NCBI RefSeq assembly: GCF_010470675.1
Contig: NZ_VOIQ01000001.1
Span: 124,001-188,000, forward strand
Direction of reading: 5' to 3'
Length of the DNA: 64,000 nt
From: Desulfovibrio sp. JC010
GTDB lineage: Bacteria; Desulfobacterota; Desulfovibrionia; Desulfovibrionales; Desulfovibrionaceae
The number at the start of each line of letters is the position of its first letter. The stretch's first letter is position 1. The notes under the pieces were generated by a model that was given only the letters and a program-made list of their open reading frames with translations, was not told where the DNA came from and made no database searches. Below are positions 1 to 8,850 of the stretch, piece by piece. The translations under genes and the position numbers were made by a program.

Positions 1-69
1 GCAGGATTGAAAACAGGCAGATAACCGCCAGTAATCTGATGGTGGAAATATTTTTTTTCATTATTTTTT

Positions 70-1815
70 TTAAGGCTCAATGACCACGTCGCTGAAACGC
101 CCTACTCCGTACTCGCGTCTTCTGAGGAATTTATCCGGGCCGGGACCGATAATCTGCAGTTCACGATGGCGACGCTGCACGTCCTGGGCAATGTGCATTT
201 CCTTGGTACAACCTGTGGAGTAGGTAGCATCCTTACCAGCCCAGACCGGGGGAACTTTTTCGCCCATTAATTCAAAACTGGCTTCAATATCGGCATAGGT
301 CTGAAAACGCCAGATGGTAATAAACCCGCTGCGCTGTACCTTTTCCCACATGAACATGAGATCGTCAGCATCCATGCCTTCTTCAAAATGTTCCGCCGGG
401 TTGATGATGTAGGTATCGGCCAGCCTGTCACGCAGATGGCCCACAAAAGTGTTGAGCACCTTGATGGCCGTATCCACCTGACCGGGAATACTTCCCACGA
501 TGGCACTGTAAAACATGACCGCCTTGCGTTCACTGCGGGCCTGCTGCATCTCGGCGATGATTTCATTGGCCTTGGCGGAAATCCCCGCTTCGGTGAACTT
601 GCTGACCTTGGGCGACTTGGGTTTGAATTCAAGTTTAAACTCACCTTCAAGGTTACGGTAAAAACTGATGATGTCGCGGGTGAACAGGTTGCTGTTGCCG
701 ATAAGCCTGCGCCGATTGCCCCAGCCCTTAGCCAGAATAAGGTCCGACTCTTTCCAGGCCCGGGCAAAAGTCACACTGCAGCGGATCAGGTTCAACCGCT
801 CCCTTGTACCGTCGGAAATTACGACAAAAGGATTCTCCCGCAGGTTGGCAAGCAGATCATTTTTGGAAATACGTTCTTCAGAAATAAACAGCGCGTCCTT
901 GAGGGCCTCGGCCAGCAGATGGTTATTTTCCCGGTCCCAGAAGGTCGGTGAATCAAACCAGAAACCTTCCTTCAAGGCGAGGACAACACTGTGTCCCTGC
1001 CGCAGCAGGGATTTGATCATCAAAAGATCGGCCATCAGCCCCCCGGTTTCATCCGGGATGAACAGGATTTTCAACCCACCGCCATTGCCATGAAAAACAT
1101 CGCGTACGGCCCTGAAATCAACCTCATCGCGTCCATACATCTTTGAATAAAGCTTGTAATCCTCGCTGAACAGGGCCTGACTCCACTGATCGGGCAGACT
1201 GGAAAGGCGAAAGATGCGCTCCAGCTCAATCATATCCAATTCAAAACGCATGTCCGCAAGATTTTCACAATCCGGCACCGGATAAGGGCAGGACTCCATG
1301 GCCTGCTTGAAGAAATCACTTTCCACGTAAGCCTTGCCCCTGCTGAAAAGAAGTTCCTTGCGATTGCGATAGGGGTCATCCAGACCGCTGCGGGAAAGAA
1401 ATATGGTGATCATGTTCTTAAGCAGACGCAAAGGAATCATGATGGAAGAATCAAGGGCCTGCTTGAATTTGTGGCGGCAGAGATTAAGAATCAGCCTGCG
1501 CTGGTAGCGGTCGGAAACGTGGTTCTTGACCAGCTTGACCAAAGCCCGCCAGACAAAAACATAAACATCCAGCAGGTCCTGCTCCAGTCCCGGAGTAACC
1601 AGCCTGTTGAACTGCCAATCCGAACAAGGCGCGAAAACCTGATTCTCATCCAGCGCAACCATAAACCGCAACTGCTCAGGCGATGCATTCTTGACCGGAT
1701 CGATAATGGATTCCAGATGATTGGCTGTCATGAAATGAAGAAGCCAGGCGTCAAAAACCGGGTCTTCACCGTACTTGAGATCTTTAATGGATGTAAAATC
1801 AGGCAGGTTGCTCAC
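70..1815 (-). CDS. DUF89 (ARMT1-like) domain protein
   Basis: Protein of 581 residues with a GTG start, 8 bp downstream of nadK and probably co-transcribed; a GGAG lies at the nadK stop. The N-terminal half (about 1-245) is helical and unrecognised. The C-terminal half resembles the DUF89 metal-dependent phosphatase fold: a segment beginning ILFIPDETGG followed by DLLMIKSLL matches the family's D-N-x-G-E-x-x-x-D-L pattern only loosely, and ISDGT and LILAKGWGN segments follow in the expected order. DUF89 proteins are damage-control phosphatases acting on misphosphorylated metabolites. The D-N to P-D-E change in the metal motif makes activity uncertain. The assignment is by motif only. Confidence 0.6.
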   Translation of the reverse strand: MSNLPDFTSIKDLKYGEDPVFDAWLLHFMTANHLESIIDPVKNASPEQLRFMVALDENQVFAPCSDWQFNRLVTPGLEQDLLDVYVFVWRALVKLVKNHVSDRYQRRLILNLCRHKFKQALDSSIMIPLRLLKNMITIFLSRSGLDDPYRNRKELLFSRGKAYVESDFFKQAMESCPYPVPDCENLADMRFELDMIELERIFRLSSLPDQWSQALFSEDYKLYSKMYGRDEVDFRAVRDVFHGNGGGLKILFIPDETGGLMADLLMIKSLLRQGHSVVLALKEGFWFDSPTFWDRENNHLLAEALKDALFISEERISKNDLLANLRENPFVVISDGTRERLNLIRCSVTFARAWKESDLILAKGWGNRRRLIGNSNLFTRDIISFYRNLEGEFKLEFKPKSPKVSKFTEAGISAKANEIIAEMQQARSERKAVMFYSAIVGSIPGQVDTAIKVLNTFVGHLRDRLADTYIINPAEHFEEGMDADDLMFMWEKVQRSGFITIWRFQTYADIEASFELMGEKVPPVWAGKDATYSTGCTKEMHIAQDVQRRHRELQIIGPGPDKFLRRREYGVGRFSDVVIEP

Positions 1816-1822
1816 TGGTGTG

Positions 1823-2674
1823 CTACTCCGTAAGGAAGCCCTTGCTTCTTAATTTTTCAAAAAAAGTATTGCTGCGGATGCGGGCCAGCATAAGATCATT
1901 TTTATGACGGGAAATAACAACGCGGTAGCCTTCACTCAAAGGATAGGGAACCCGCCCGTCTTCGGTGAGATACACATCCCCTGAAGCCTCGCCGACGTCG
2001 ATGGTCAGCGGAGTGTCCACAGGCAGGACCATGGGCCGGATACCATTAAGAAAGGGACAGACCGGGGTCAAACACATTGCTGCGAGCTCGGGATGCACCA
2101 GCGGACCTCCGGCAGAAACATTATAGGCCGTGGATCCGGTCGGGGTGGAAACAATCAGCCCGTCCGCGCGCAGATTTTTTATCCACTGGCCTTTCTGGCC
2201 GATATCAAGGGAAATAATTCTGGCCACGGCACCACGGGAAATAACCAGATCGTTAATGGCAACACCTCGGGCAACAATGCCGTTTCCGCGCTGCACTTCG
2301 TAATCGAAAGCGGTTCTGGGGGAAATATCAAGTTCATTGCTGAAAAAATTCTCCAGCGCGGTTTCCCAGTCCTCAGGAAGAACTTCTGCCAGAAAGCCCA
2401 CCCGGCCATGGTTGATACCCAGCACCGGAACTTTCCAGTCAATGACGTTTCCGGCAACACTGATAAATGTTCCGTCCCCGCCGAGAACAAGCACCAGCAT
2501 GGTGTTTTCCCGGTAGGCGGCTACATTTATGCGTGCCGGGGGACAGGGGTGCTCCACAATATCCGAATCCACACCACGCAGGCTGAGCCAGCGTGCGATA
2601 TCGCCGCCCAGATCTGCTGCGGTTCCCCCGCCGGACTTGGTAACAATTAAAACAGAACCTTGACTATCTGACAT
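1823..2674 (-). CDS. nadK: NAD kinase
   Basis: Phosphorylates NAD to NADP using ATP or polyphosphate in the cytosol. The protein has 283 residues, normal for the family. GGDGT (65-69) is the nucleotide motif, followed by GINHGRVGFL (86-95), the conserved ND pair (141-142) and TPTGSTAYN (177-185). The ATG at 2674 was chosen because AGGAG lies 7 bp upstream; the reading frame stays open ten codons further but without a better ribosome site. It is the first gene of a two-gene unit with the DUF89 protein. Confidence 0.95.
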   Translation of the reverse strand: MSDSQGSVLIVTKSGGGTAADLGGDIARWLSLRGVDSDIVEHPCPPARINVAAYRENTMLVLVLGGDGTFISVAGNVIDWKVPVLGINHGRVGFLAEVLPEDWETALENFFSNELDISPRTAFDYEVQRGNGIVARGVAINDLVISRGAVARIISLDIGQKGQWIKNLRADGLIVSTPTGSTAYNVSAGGPLVHPELAAMCLTPVCPFLNGIRPMVLPVDTPLTIDVGEASGDVYLTEDGRVPYPLSEGYRVVISRHKNDLMLARIRSNTFFEKLRSKGFLTE

Positions 2675-2857
2675 AGATAACTCTCCTATTAGAAAGAAGC
2701 CCAAGATTCAACTGTTTGCTGCCTTAAAAAAAAGAATAAAAAATAATCTGACGCCACTATACTTTTTTTGGGACAAATTTTAAGCTTATTTTTCCAGCCA
2801 GCCGTAAACATCTGTAAAAAATATAAAATATTTTCTCATCTTCTTCTCTTTTTATCC

Positions 2858-2885
2858 TAAAGAATATATTGAAAGCTGCCGATAC
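2858..2885 (+). promoter_or_regulatory. sigma28 (FliA)-type promoter
   Basis: TAAA at 2858-2861 and GCCGATAC at 2878-2885 are separated by 16 bp. The enterobacterial FliA consensus is TAAA-N15-GCCGATAA, so this is one base longer with one mismatch. It sits just before the FlgM-associated gene and flgM, where late flagellar control is expected. The predicted start lies only about 18 bases before the GTG, next to the GAGGAGGA ribosome site. Confidence 0.5.
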
Positions 2886-2909
2886 AGGGTATGAGGAGGA
2901 TTATGTACC

Positions 2910-3326
2910 GTGGCTCACAACCCTGCTGAAATACGAAATATGCTGCAGACTTACGGAAAGCAGCTGACCAGTGCCAAGCGACTGGCCCGATTCAGGCGTG
3001 CCCTGAAAAGGTCCGAGTCTCCTGACACGGTCACTATTTCACGGCAGGCAAGGCGTCGCGAGCTTGTGGAAAAAGTTTCCCGGGAAATTATCGAAAATCT
3101 CATCGTCTCGGGTAATGAAAATCCGGTAGTGTCCGATATATTAGAACAGCTGGAACTTGATTTCGGTGACCGCTTTGTTTTCGAGTACCCTCTCGACGGC
3201 AGCGATGTGCAAGTTCTAAAAGAAACCCCGGAAGGTGTTTTTGACCTGCCGCGCGACGAAAAAGCGCAGGTCATGAACCGTCTTTGGGAAATCACACTGG
3301 ACAAGGTAGACCGGACCATGCTCTGA
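2910..3326 (+). CDS. FlgM-associated conserved protein (DVU0524-like)
   Basis: Protein of 138 residues starting at GTG with GAGGAGGA at 2893-2900. The N-terminal third is Arg/Lys-rich (AKRLARFRRALKR at about 22-34). A middle segment (SPDTVTISRQARRRELVEKVSREIIENLI) resembles FlgM-type pieces, namely a valine/serine strand followed by an amphipathic helix. It lies directly upstream of flgM, as does a conserved protein of unknown role in other Desulfovibrio genomes. It is probably a flagellar regulator or assembly factor; function is inferred from position only. Confidence 0.6.
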   Translation: MAHNPAEIRNMLQTYGKQLTSAKRLARFRRALKRSESPDTVTISRQARRRELVEKVSREIIENLIVSGNENPVVSDILEQLELDFGDRFVFEYPLDGSDVQVLKETPEGVFDLPRDEKAQVMNRLWEITLDKVDRTML

Positions 3327-3384
3327 TGCGTGCTGATCCATATAAACCTCAGATTATTGTAAATTGGTAACCCCGGAGGGGATT

Positions 3385-3684
3385 ATGAAGATTAACCAGT
3401 ATAGCCAGACCCCTCTCAAGGCCTACTCTGAAAACCGGGTGAAGGACGCTGCCGACAAGGCCCAGAGCCAGCAGAACACTTCAGCCCCCAGCCGGGACTC
3501 TGTAAATGTTTCGTCCCAGGCAAAGCTTCTCGGAACCGCACGGCAGACCGCCACCGAGAGCCCGGACACCAGAGAACAAAAGGTAAGAGAGCTTAGGGAA
3601 CAGGTGCGTTCAGGTACTTACAAGCCGGATATTCGTAAGACGGCTATGAATCTTGTACGCGATGAAGTTGATTTTTTACGCTGA
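3385..3684 (+). CDS. flgM: anti-sigma28 factor FlgM
   Basis: Protein of 99 residues that would hold sigma28 inactive until the hook-basal body can export FlgM. The family features are visible: a disordered Ser/Ala/Gln-rich N-terminus, a DSVNVSSQAKLL stretch (about 38-49), then the sigma-binding helices with EQKVRELREQVRSGTY and a following helix ending FLR. The ATG at 3385 is preferred over an upstream GTG-type start because GGAGGGG lies at 3375-3381. It faces the fliW-csrA end of the flagellar operon, so two post-initiation regulators meet here. Confidence 0.88.
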   Translation: MKINQYSQTPLKAYSENRVKDAADKAQSQQNTSAPSRDSVNVSSQAKLLGTARQTATESPDTREQKVRELREQVRSGTYKPDIRKTAMNLVRDEVDFLR

Positions 3685-3796
3685 ACATAACGTAAAAAAA
3701 ACGGTGAAACCCGGTTAAGGATTCCACCGCCTGCCAAGCTGAAATATATGGGAGTTTTCCCGCACTGCTGACCCGGCAACGCTTCCACAAGGAAGA

Positions 3797-4240
3797 TTAA
3801 TCGTTGGCCGGGCGGAAGTGTGTCGGATATTTGGAGTCTACCTGCGGCACCTGCATACCGCGCCTTGCCTCGGAGTTGATGATGATGGGACCACCAAGGT
3901 TCAGGGTGGTCTCATTCGGTCTTCCCGGGGGAATTGTCACCGTAACCAGCACAGCCATCTGGCGGACATTTTCCACCCTCAGAATTCTCTTCTCAGCTTC
4001 ACTAAGACGGACTTCGTAGTCATCCATAAAGCTGTACGGATCAGCCACCAGCAGACCGAGACCTGGGTCTTCGACACTCTGCAGCAGGAGAAACGGAGAA
4101 GCATCGCTAAGTTGAATCAAAGCGAATTCCCTTTTATCGTCAAAGCCGATCAAACCACGGGAGAAGTAGATGATACCTTCTTCGGTAATCTCTCTTTCCC
4201 CGATACGGGTCCTGATTATTTTTTTTCTTTCTTTTGCCAT
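3797..4240 (-). CDS. fliW: flagellar assembly factor FliW
   Basis: FliW binds flagellin and antagonises CsrA, so that flagellin translation follows secretion. The 147-residue protein shows the family pattern: a [14 protein letters not shown] segment (about 29-42), [22 protein letters not shown] (about 48-69) and [19 protein letters not shown] (about 85-103), ending with a [10 protein letters not shown] strand. Its start lies inside csrA, with a 25-base overlap, so the two are translationally coupled. This fits the known FliW-CsrA partner switch. Confidence 0.93.
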   Translation of the reverse strand: MAKERKKIIRTRIGEREITEEGIIYFSRGLIGFDDKREFALIQLSDASPFLLLQSVEDPGLGLLVADPYSFMDDYEVRLSEAEKRILRVENVRQMAVLVTVTIPPGRPNETTLNLGGPIIINSEARRGMQVPQVDSKYPTHFRPAND

Positions 4241-4455
4241 AACTCGGTCGCAGCAAGAAGGTCCTGCTCTGTGTTTTCAAGCGCCAAACGGTTCTGTTCT
4301 TTAATCTTGAGGTAAACCTCTTCCCTGTAGACAGTAGTCTCAGCCGGTATTTCAAGGCCCAGCTTAACTTGGCGGCCTTGCACACTTAATACCGTGATCT
4401 TTATGTTGTCATCCAGGTATAGGGCTTCCCCCGGTCTCCGGGTCAAAATAAGCAT
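4216..4455 (-). CDS. csrA: carbon storage regulator CsrA
   Basis: RNA-binding post-transcriptional regulator that recognises GGA in hairpin loops. The 79-residue protein has the N-terminal [12 protein letters not shown] and the VKLGLEIP beta-strand with the downstream arginine (V-Y-R-E-E-V) used for RNA binding. It has a longer charged tail than the 61-residue E. coli protein, typical of FliW-partnered CsrA. No good Shine-Dalgarno sequence precedes the ATG; a small ATCC-AAAA-GGAT hairpin lies about 20 bases upstream. It ends inside fliW. Confidence 0.95.
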   Translation of the reverse strand: MLILTRRPGEALYLDDNIKITVLSVQGRQVKLGLEIPAETTVYREEVYLKIKEQNRLALENTEQDLLAATELWQKKEKK

Positions 4456-4600
4456 ATCAATATGTGTGTAAATAATCCTTTTGGATCGTTTCTGCTTTGT
4501 TTAAAAACACACCCCACTGTGGAGCGAATTTTCAGCACTGAGATTGTCTTAGCTCAAGAAAGCCCATACGGGCAAGCACAACTATCTACATTTAATAAAA

Positions 4601-6172
4601 TTATACATAATTAAGCAGATTCATCTTCATGATCATGGATGAACTCTTCAGCACGGCCTCGTAAACGATCTGCTGCTGGGAGAGCTTGGTCATGAGTTCT
4701 CCGACATCCACGTCTTCAATATGCGAGATACGGTCCTTCTCGTTCAGTTCAAGACTGGAAAGAACCCTGTCCGCCACAGCAAGCCTGTTTTCCCTGCCGC
4801 CCACATCGGCAGCCTTGGTCAGCACGTGCTTCTGCGAAGCATTCAGATCATCAAGACACTGCTGGACACCAGTCTGATTGTTGGTCTCCAGAAAAGCCAC
4901 GAGATTACCCATGGTTTCAAACATGTTCTGGGTAACGCCGCTACTGCCGTCCATGAGCATACTATTACCGTTAAAAACTACACTGGCCGCGCTATCACCG
5001 GGCCTCTGGTAAACACCGCCGAAAAGATCCTTACCTATATCATTTATACGTACAAATTCATTTTCCTGAATCTGAACATCAATGGCCGCAGTATCGGGAT
5101 GAATCAGAAACTGGTCGCCGACAGCCAGCACACCGCCGTTATCATCCAGCGTAAAGGTTCCATCGGGAAGGGCGAGCACTGCGGAGGAACCTGCAGCACC
5201 TGCTGGCTTCACATTACCTTCATTCCAGGTCACTCCACCGTCAGAACTGTAGGAATAAGTGATTTCATCATCCACGTCACCGGTAGTGGCATCAATCCTG
5301 ACCACCACATCCTCGGTAAAGGCACCGGCGGCAGAAACATCAGCTGTGGGGAAAGCACCACTCATGCGGACAACATTGATCTCGTCCGCATCATCTCCGA
5401 CATATTCGGCAGTGGGCCTTACCCACAGCCATGTACCGGAAGTGTCGTTGGTATTGTTGGGGTCATTGCCGACCACAGGAATATTGACCGCAGGAGTACC
5501 GAGATCAAAATCCAGAGTCACCCCGTCCAAATCCAGTGTGGTAGCACTGGCAGCAAGGGTCTTGGTAGTGAAGGTATTCCCGCCGTCCTTGGAGTAGCGG
5601 TACTGGATAGGATCAGCATCCCCAATGTCATCGGTATCGAGAAACTGTACCAAGATAGTTTTTTCTGAACTGCCGGCAATGGTAAAATCACGAGAAGAGA
5701 CATTGGAATCGTTGGTGGTCATCCAAAGCTTTTCAACAAAGGCGTTATCTTCCACCTTGTGACCGGCGTAGATGCTCTTGCCTTCGTATTCTGTATTGGC
5801 AAGGGAGACCATCTGTTCGAAAAGCTGGCGGGCTTCATAACTGATCTGCTCCCTGTTGTCAGCACTCAAAGTTCCGGACGCCCCCTGCTCGGCCAGTTCC
5901 TTGGCACGGGTCAGGATGGTGGAAACCTGAGTCAGGGTGGTGTCGGAAAGCGAGAGCCAGCCCTTGGCTGTATCAATGTTATCCCGGTACTGCTGCACAG
6001 TGGCGAGAGTTTCACGGTGATCCAGAATACGGGCCATGCCAACAGGATCATCGGAAGGCTTGTTCACCTTCTTCTGAGTCTGCGCCTGAATATTGGTCTC
6101 CACCAGATCGGTAAGAGACGTATTCATATTGGACACGTATGTGTTAAAAAGCATTTGCTGTGATACTCTCAT
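4601..6172 (-). CDS. flgL: flagellar hook-filament junction protein FlgL (HAP3)
   Basis: Second hook-filament junction protein, secreted through the flagellar export apparatus. The N-terminal helix region (MRVSQQMLFNTYVSNMNTSL, then NKPSDDPVGMARIL) and the C-terminal coiled region ending LNLLNYV are typical of FlgL. At 523 residues it is much longer than the 300-residue enterobacterial form. The extra length is a central surface region with two related modules at about 172-235 and 285-362, each carrying a Y-S-x-D-G-G motif; the second ends with GDQFLIHP. Related sequence occurs in FlgK. It follows flgK by 33 bp. Confidence 0.93.
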   Translation of the reverse strand: MRVSQQMLFNTYVSNMNTSLTDLVETNIQAQTQKKVNKPSDDPVGMARILDHRETLATVQQYRDNIDTAKGWLSLSDTTLTQVSTILTRAKELAEQGASGTLSADNREQISYEARQLFEQMVSLANTEYEGKSIYAGHKVEDNAFVEKLWMTTNDSNVSSRDFTIAGSSEKTILVQFLDTDDIGDADPIQYRYSKDGGNTFTTKTLAASATTLDLDGVTLDFDLGTPAVNIPVVGNDPNNTNDTSGTWLWVRPTAEYVGDDADEINVVRMSGAFPTADVSAAGAFTEDVVVRIDATTGDVDDEITYSYSSDGGVTWNEGNVKPAGAAGSSAVLALPDGTFTLDDNGGVLAVGDQFLIHPDTAAIDVQIQENEFVRINDIGKDLFGGVYQRPGDSAASVVFNGNSMLMDGSSGVTQNMFETMGNLVAFLETNNQTGVQQCLDDLNASQKHVLTKAADVGGRENRLAVADRVLSSLELNEKDRISHIEDVDVGELMTKLSQQQIVYEAVLKSSSMIMKMNLLNYV

Positions 6173-6205
6173 AGCCCTTCTCCCTCTGCCTTCTTACAGC
6201 TCACC

Positions 6206-8293
6206 TTAGTTCTTCATTCCCAGCAGGGTCTGAAGCATCTGGTCGGCGGTTGTGATCAGCTTTGCCGCAGCAGTATATGAGTGCTGGTACTTGATCAGGT
6301 TACTCATTTCTTCATCAATATTCACACCCGACACAGCCTGCTGCTTGTCATTAAGATCGGATGCAAGTGTCGTCTGGAAATTTTTGTTGAACTTGGCGGT
6401 TCCGGTATCAGCACCGACAACTGCAACAGTACCGTCATAATATTCAATCAAAGTCTGCTTGGTTGTTCCGTCAAATGAAGTGGTTATTTCCAAATCGGTC
6501 ATACCCATTTCTTTCATTTTCAGGGCATTGGTATTGTCACCTTCATTGTATTCCCCTGCACCATTGACGTGTCCTGCATTGATAAAATCAATATCCCCGT
6601 TGACGGAATTATTCACCCCTATATCCGAGGCATTTGAACCTTCAAAATAGGTATTCAGTCCGAGAGCTGCATACACCCCGGAAGTATCGGTACCCAGCTG
6701 GAATTCATGGTTGCCATCAGTCGTGATCTGTAACTTGTGATTTTCAATTGTAGCGGAAACCCCGGTCAGTGCATCGATGGCATCCCGGACATCTTCCAAT
6801 GTATCAGTGGCCGGATCAAAGCTGATGGTATTGGTAGAATCAAGAGCACCGGTAGTAGAATCGTAAATGTAAAACATGCAATTTCCAGACTGAAGTCTGT
6901 CCGCAAAAGGCAACCCGGAAGAACCGCTTCCCAGTGCTACGGTATCGGCTGCTACCGCGTAAGTCCCTTCCATGGAGTTATGGGCCTTGATCCCCGCTCC
7001 CTGAGAATGGATACGGTTGGTCTGCCAGATTACTTCCTTGGTCAGGGCGTCCATGCGCTCTTTGTATCTGCCCACAGCGTTGTCGCGAAAGTTGAAAAGC
7101 CCCGCAAGCGAACCGCCGGTAAGCCTTCTGGTGTCATCCTGCCCGGCAAAGTTGATCTGCGGGGTGATGTTCTCCTTGGTGGAGGTGTTCTCAACCCAGT
7201 ACAAAGCACTCTTTGGTACGATGGAAAACTTATCACCAACTGAAATGGGGTTAGCGGGAGTTGCAGTGGAATCAGTCGGAGTACCGAACCAGATTTTCAG
7301 GTCACCAACCTGAATAGGCCCGCCATCACCACTGGCGGAAAATTCCTTGATGGTCCCGTCATCATTCTTCAGCCAGGTGGTTCCGCCGTCGAGGGAAACC
7401 CTGTATTTGGCTGCAGTGGCACCACCGCTTGTATCCCCGCCAGAGGTACATTCCAGAGTGTATTCAAACTCGCTGGAACCGTCGAAGTAGGCCTTGCCGT
7501 CGAAAGTTGAAGACGGGTCCAGATTATTCGTGCTCTGCGGGCCGTCATAGGAAATGCTGAAATGCTTATCGCCGTCCACCAGAGTCTGTCCGGCACCGGT
7601 AAGCAGGGTGATGTTGCCCTTACCGTTGTCAATAAACTTGGTATCCATGATCTCGGAAATTTCCCGGATCAGGGTGGACCGTTCATCATAAAGGGCGTTG
7701 GGATTGTTCTGGCCGTCAACCTGCTGGGTGTTGATCTGCTGATTGATCTCCGCGATACGGGCCATGATATCGTTGGCCTTGGTCACATCCTGCTTGATGT
7801 AATCTTCAACCTGCTGCTGATAGCGGGTCAGGTCGTTTTCCATGGAGTGCAGAGAGTTGACAAGGTTGGTGGTATCGCTGAGCAACTGCTGACGGGAAGC
7901 AGCGTCGTTAGGACGCTGGCTGAGATCCTGCCAGTCATTGAAAAATTTGGTCAGGCTGGAGTTGAGCCCATAGCCTTTTGATTCGTTAAAAAGGGATTCA
8001 ACACTGGTCAAAGAATTGTACAGGTTATCCCAGCGCTCACGCATGGTGGCTTTATCGTTGTAACTGTTCTCCACGAACTGGTCGAAATTGCGATAAATTT
8101 CAGCAGCACGTACACCGGTGCCGATCTGGCCCGGATTGTAGTTGATGCTCATCTGCTCTTCGAGACGAACATTGCGGCGGGAGTAACCTTCAGTGTTAAC
8201 ATTCGAAATGTTATCACCGGTTACGGAAATCGCCGACTGCGATGCAAAAAGGGCCCCTGTGCCCAGATTCAGGAGAGAGTTAACACCGGGCAT
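6206..8293 (-). CDS. flgK: flagellar hook-associated protein FlgK (HAP1)
   Basis: First hook-filament junction protein. The 695-residue protein has the N-terminal rod/hook motif (SAISVTGDNISNVNTEGYSR at about 20-39) and a C-terminal helix with MSNLIKYQHSYTAAAKLI and a closing QTLLGM, as in the flagellin-like axial family. A variable middle holds a module at about 275-362 with VSLDGGTTW and VGDKFSIVP, like modules in FlgL. Its ATG overlaps the flgN stop by one base (TAATG), implying translational coupling with its likely export chaperone. Confidence 0.95.
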   Translation of the reverse strand: MPGVNSLLNLGTGALFASQSAISVTGDNISNVNTEGYSRRNVRLEEQMSINYNPGQIGTGVRAAEIYRNFDQFVENSYNDKATMRERWDNLYNSLTSVESLFNESKGYGLNSSLTKFFNDWQDLSQRPNDAASRQQLLSDTTNLVNSLHSMENDLTRYQQQVEDYIKQDVTKANDIMARIAEINQQINTQQVDGQNNPNALYDERSTLIREISEIMDTKFIDNGKGNITLLTGAGQTLVDGDKHFSISYDGPQSTNNLDPSSTFDGKAYFDGSSEFEYTLECTSGGDTSGGATAAKYRVSLDGGTTWLKNDDGTIKEFSASGDGGPIQVGDLKIWFGTPTDSTATPANPISVGDKFSIVPKSALYWVENTSTKENITPQINFAGQDDTRRLTGGSLAGLFNFRDNAVGRYKERMDALTKEVIWQTNRIHSQGAGIKAHNSMEGTYAVAADTVALGSGSSGLPFADRLQSGNCMFYIYDSTTGALDSTNTISFDPATDTLEDVRDAIDALTGVSATIENHKLQITTDGNHEFQLGTDTSGVYAALGLNTYFEGSNASDIGVNNSVNGDIDFINAGHVNGAGEYNEGDNTNALKMKEMGMTDLEITTSFDGTTKQTLIEYYDGTVAVVGADTGTAKFNKNFQTTLASDLNDKQQAVSGVNIDEEMSNLIKYQHSYTAAAKLITTADQMLQTLLGMKN

Positions 8294-8772
8294 TACAGCC
8301 TCCCGTTAATTAATGAAGCCTGAGGCTTGGGATTGAAGTAACGTCCACGCGCGGAATAAACATTCTGTTCCTTGGGTGTAATTTCCTTGTGCAGAAAATC
8401 CAGCATGGAAGAAGACTGCTCCAGCAGGGCCTGAGCCAGCTGATGGTTCTTGGTGGCCTGCACACCGCATTTCTGCTCATGCTCATCAATCCTTCCCAGC
8501 AGCTTTTCAATATCCTTGCGCTGTCCGTCCTCGATGGCGGGAAGTACCTGTCCCAACCTCTGGGCCGCAGGGTCAATTTTTTGAATGAAGGACTTCAGAG
8601 ACATACGCTCTGCTGAAATCTGGCGCATAAGCTCCTGAATTACCAGTTCTACTCCGGTAACTCCCTGCGGATCTTTATTCATAAGCAGGGAAAATTCTTC
8701 CTGAAGAAGCATAGAAAGCAACAAGACCGCCTTTGACTGCCTGTCAAGATTTGCCTTTATGAGCTTGATCAT
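8293..8772 (-). CDS. flgN: FlgN-type flagellar export chaperone
   Basis: Protein of 159 residues, predicted all-helical with long Leu/Gln/Glu-rich heptad stretches. It has the size and position of FlgN, the chaperone that keeps FlgK and FlgL export-competent. A C-terminal segment with SARGRYFNP resembles the Y-x-x-x-G tail seen in many FlgN proteins. It is coupled to flgK by a one-base overlap and has a strong GGGAGGAGAGG ribosome site. FlgN sequences diverge strongly, so the call rests on position, length and helical content. Confidence 0.75.
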   Translation of the reverse strand: MIKLIKANLDRQSKAVLLLSMLLQEEFSLLMNKDPQGVTGVELVIQELMRQISAERMSLKSFIQKIDPAAQRLGQVLPAIEDGQRKDIEKLLGRIDEHEQKCGVQATKNHQLAQALLEQSSSMLDFLHKEITPKEQNVYSARGRYFNPKPQASLINGRL

Positions 8773-8850
8773 CTTTCCTCTCCTCCCTACCTAACAGCTT
8801 GTTTTTAATGCTTTTTTATATTTTTCTAATATTTCTTAACAAAATCTTAT

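Noticed and set aside
3685-3796. GGTGAAACCCGG and GACCCGGCAACG resemble parts of a cobalamin riboswitch.
   Set aside because: The region lies between converging genes, lacks the GCCACTG box and the rest of the core order, and no cobalamin gene follows on either strand.
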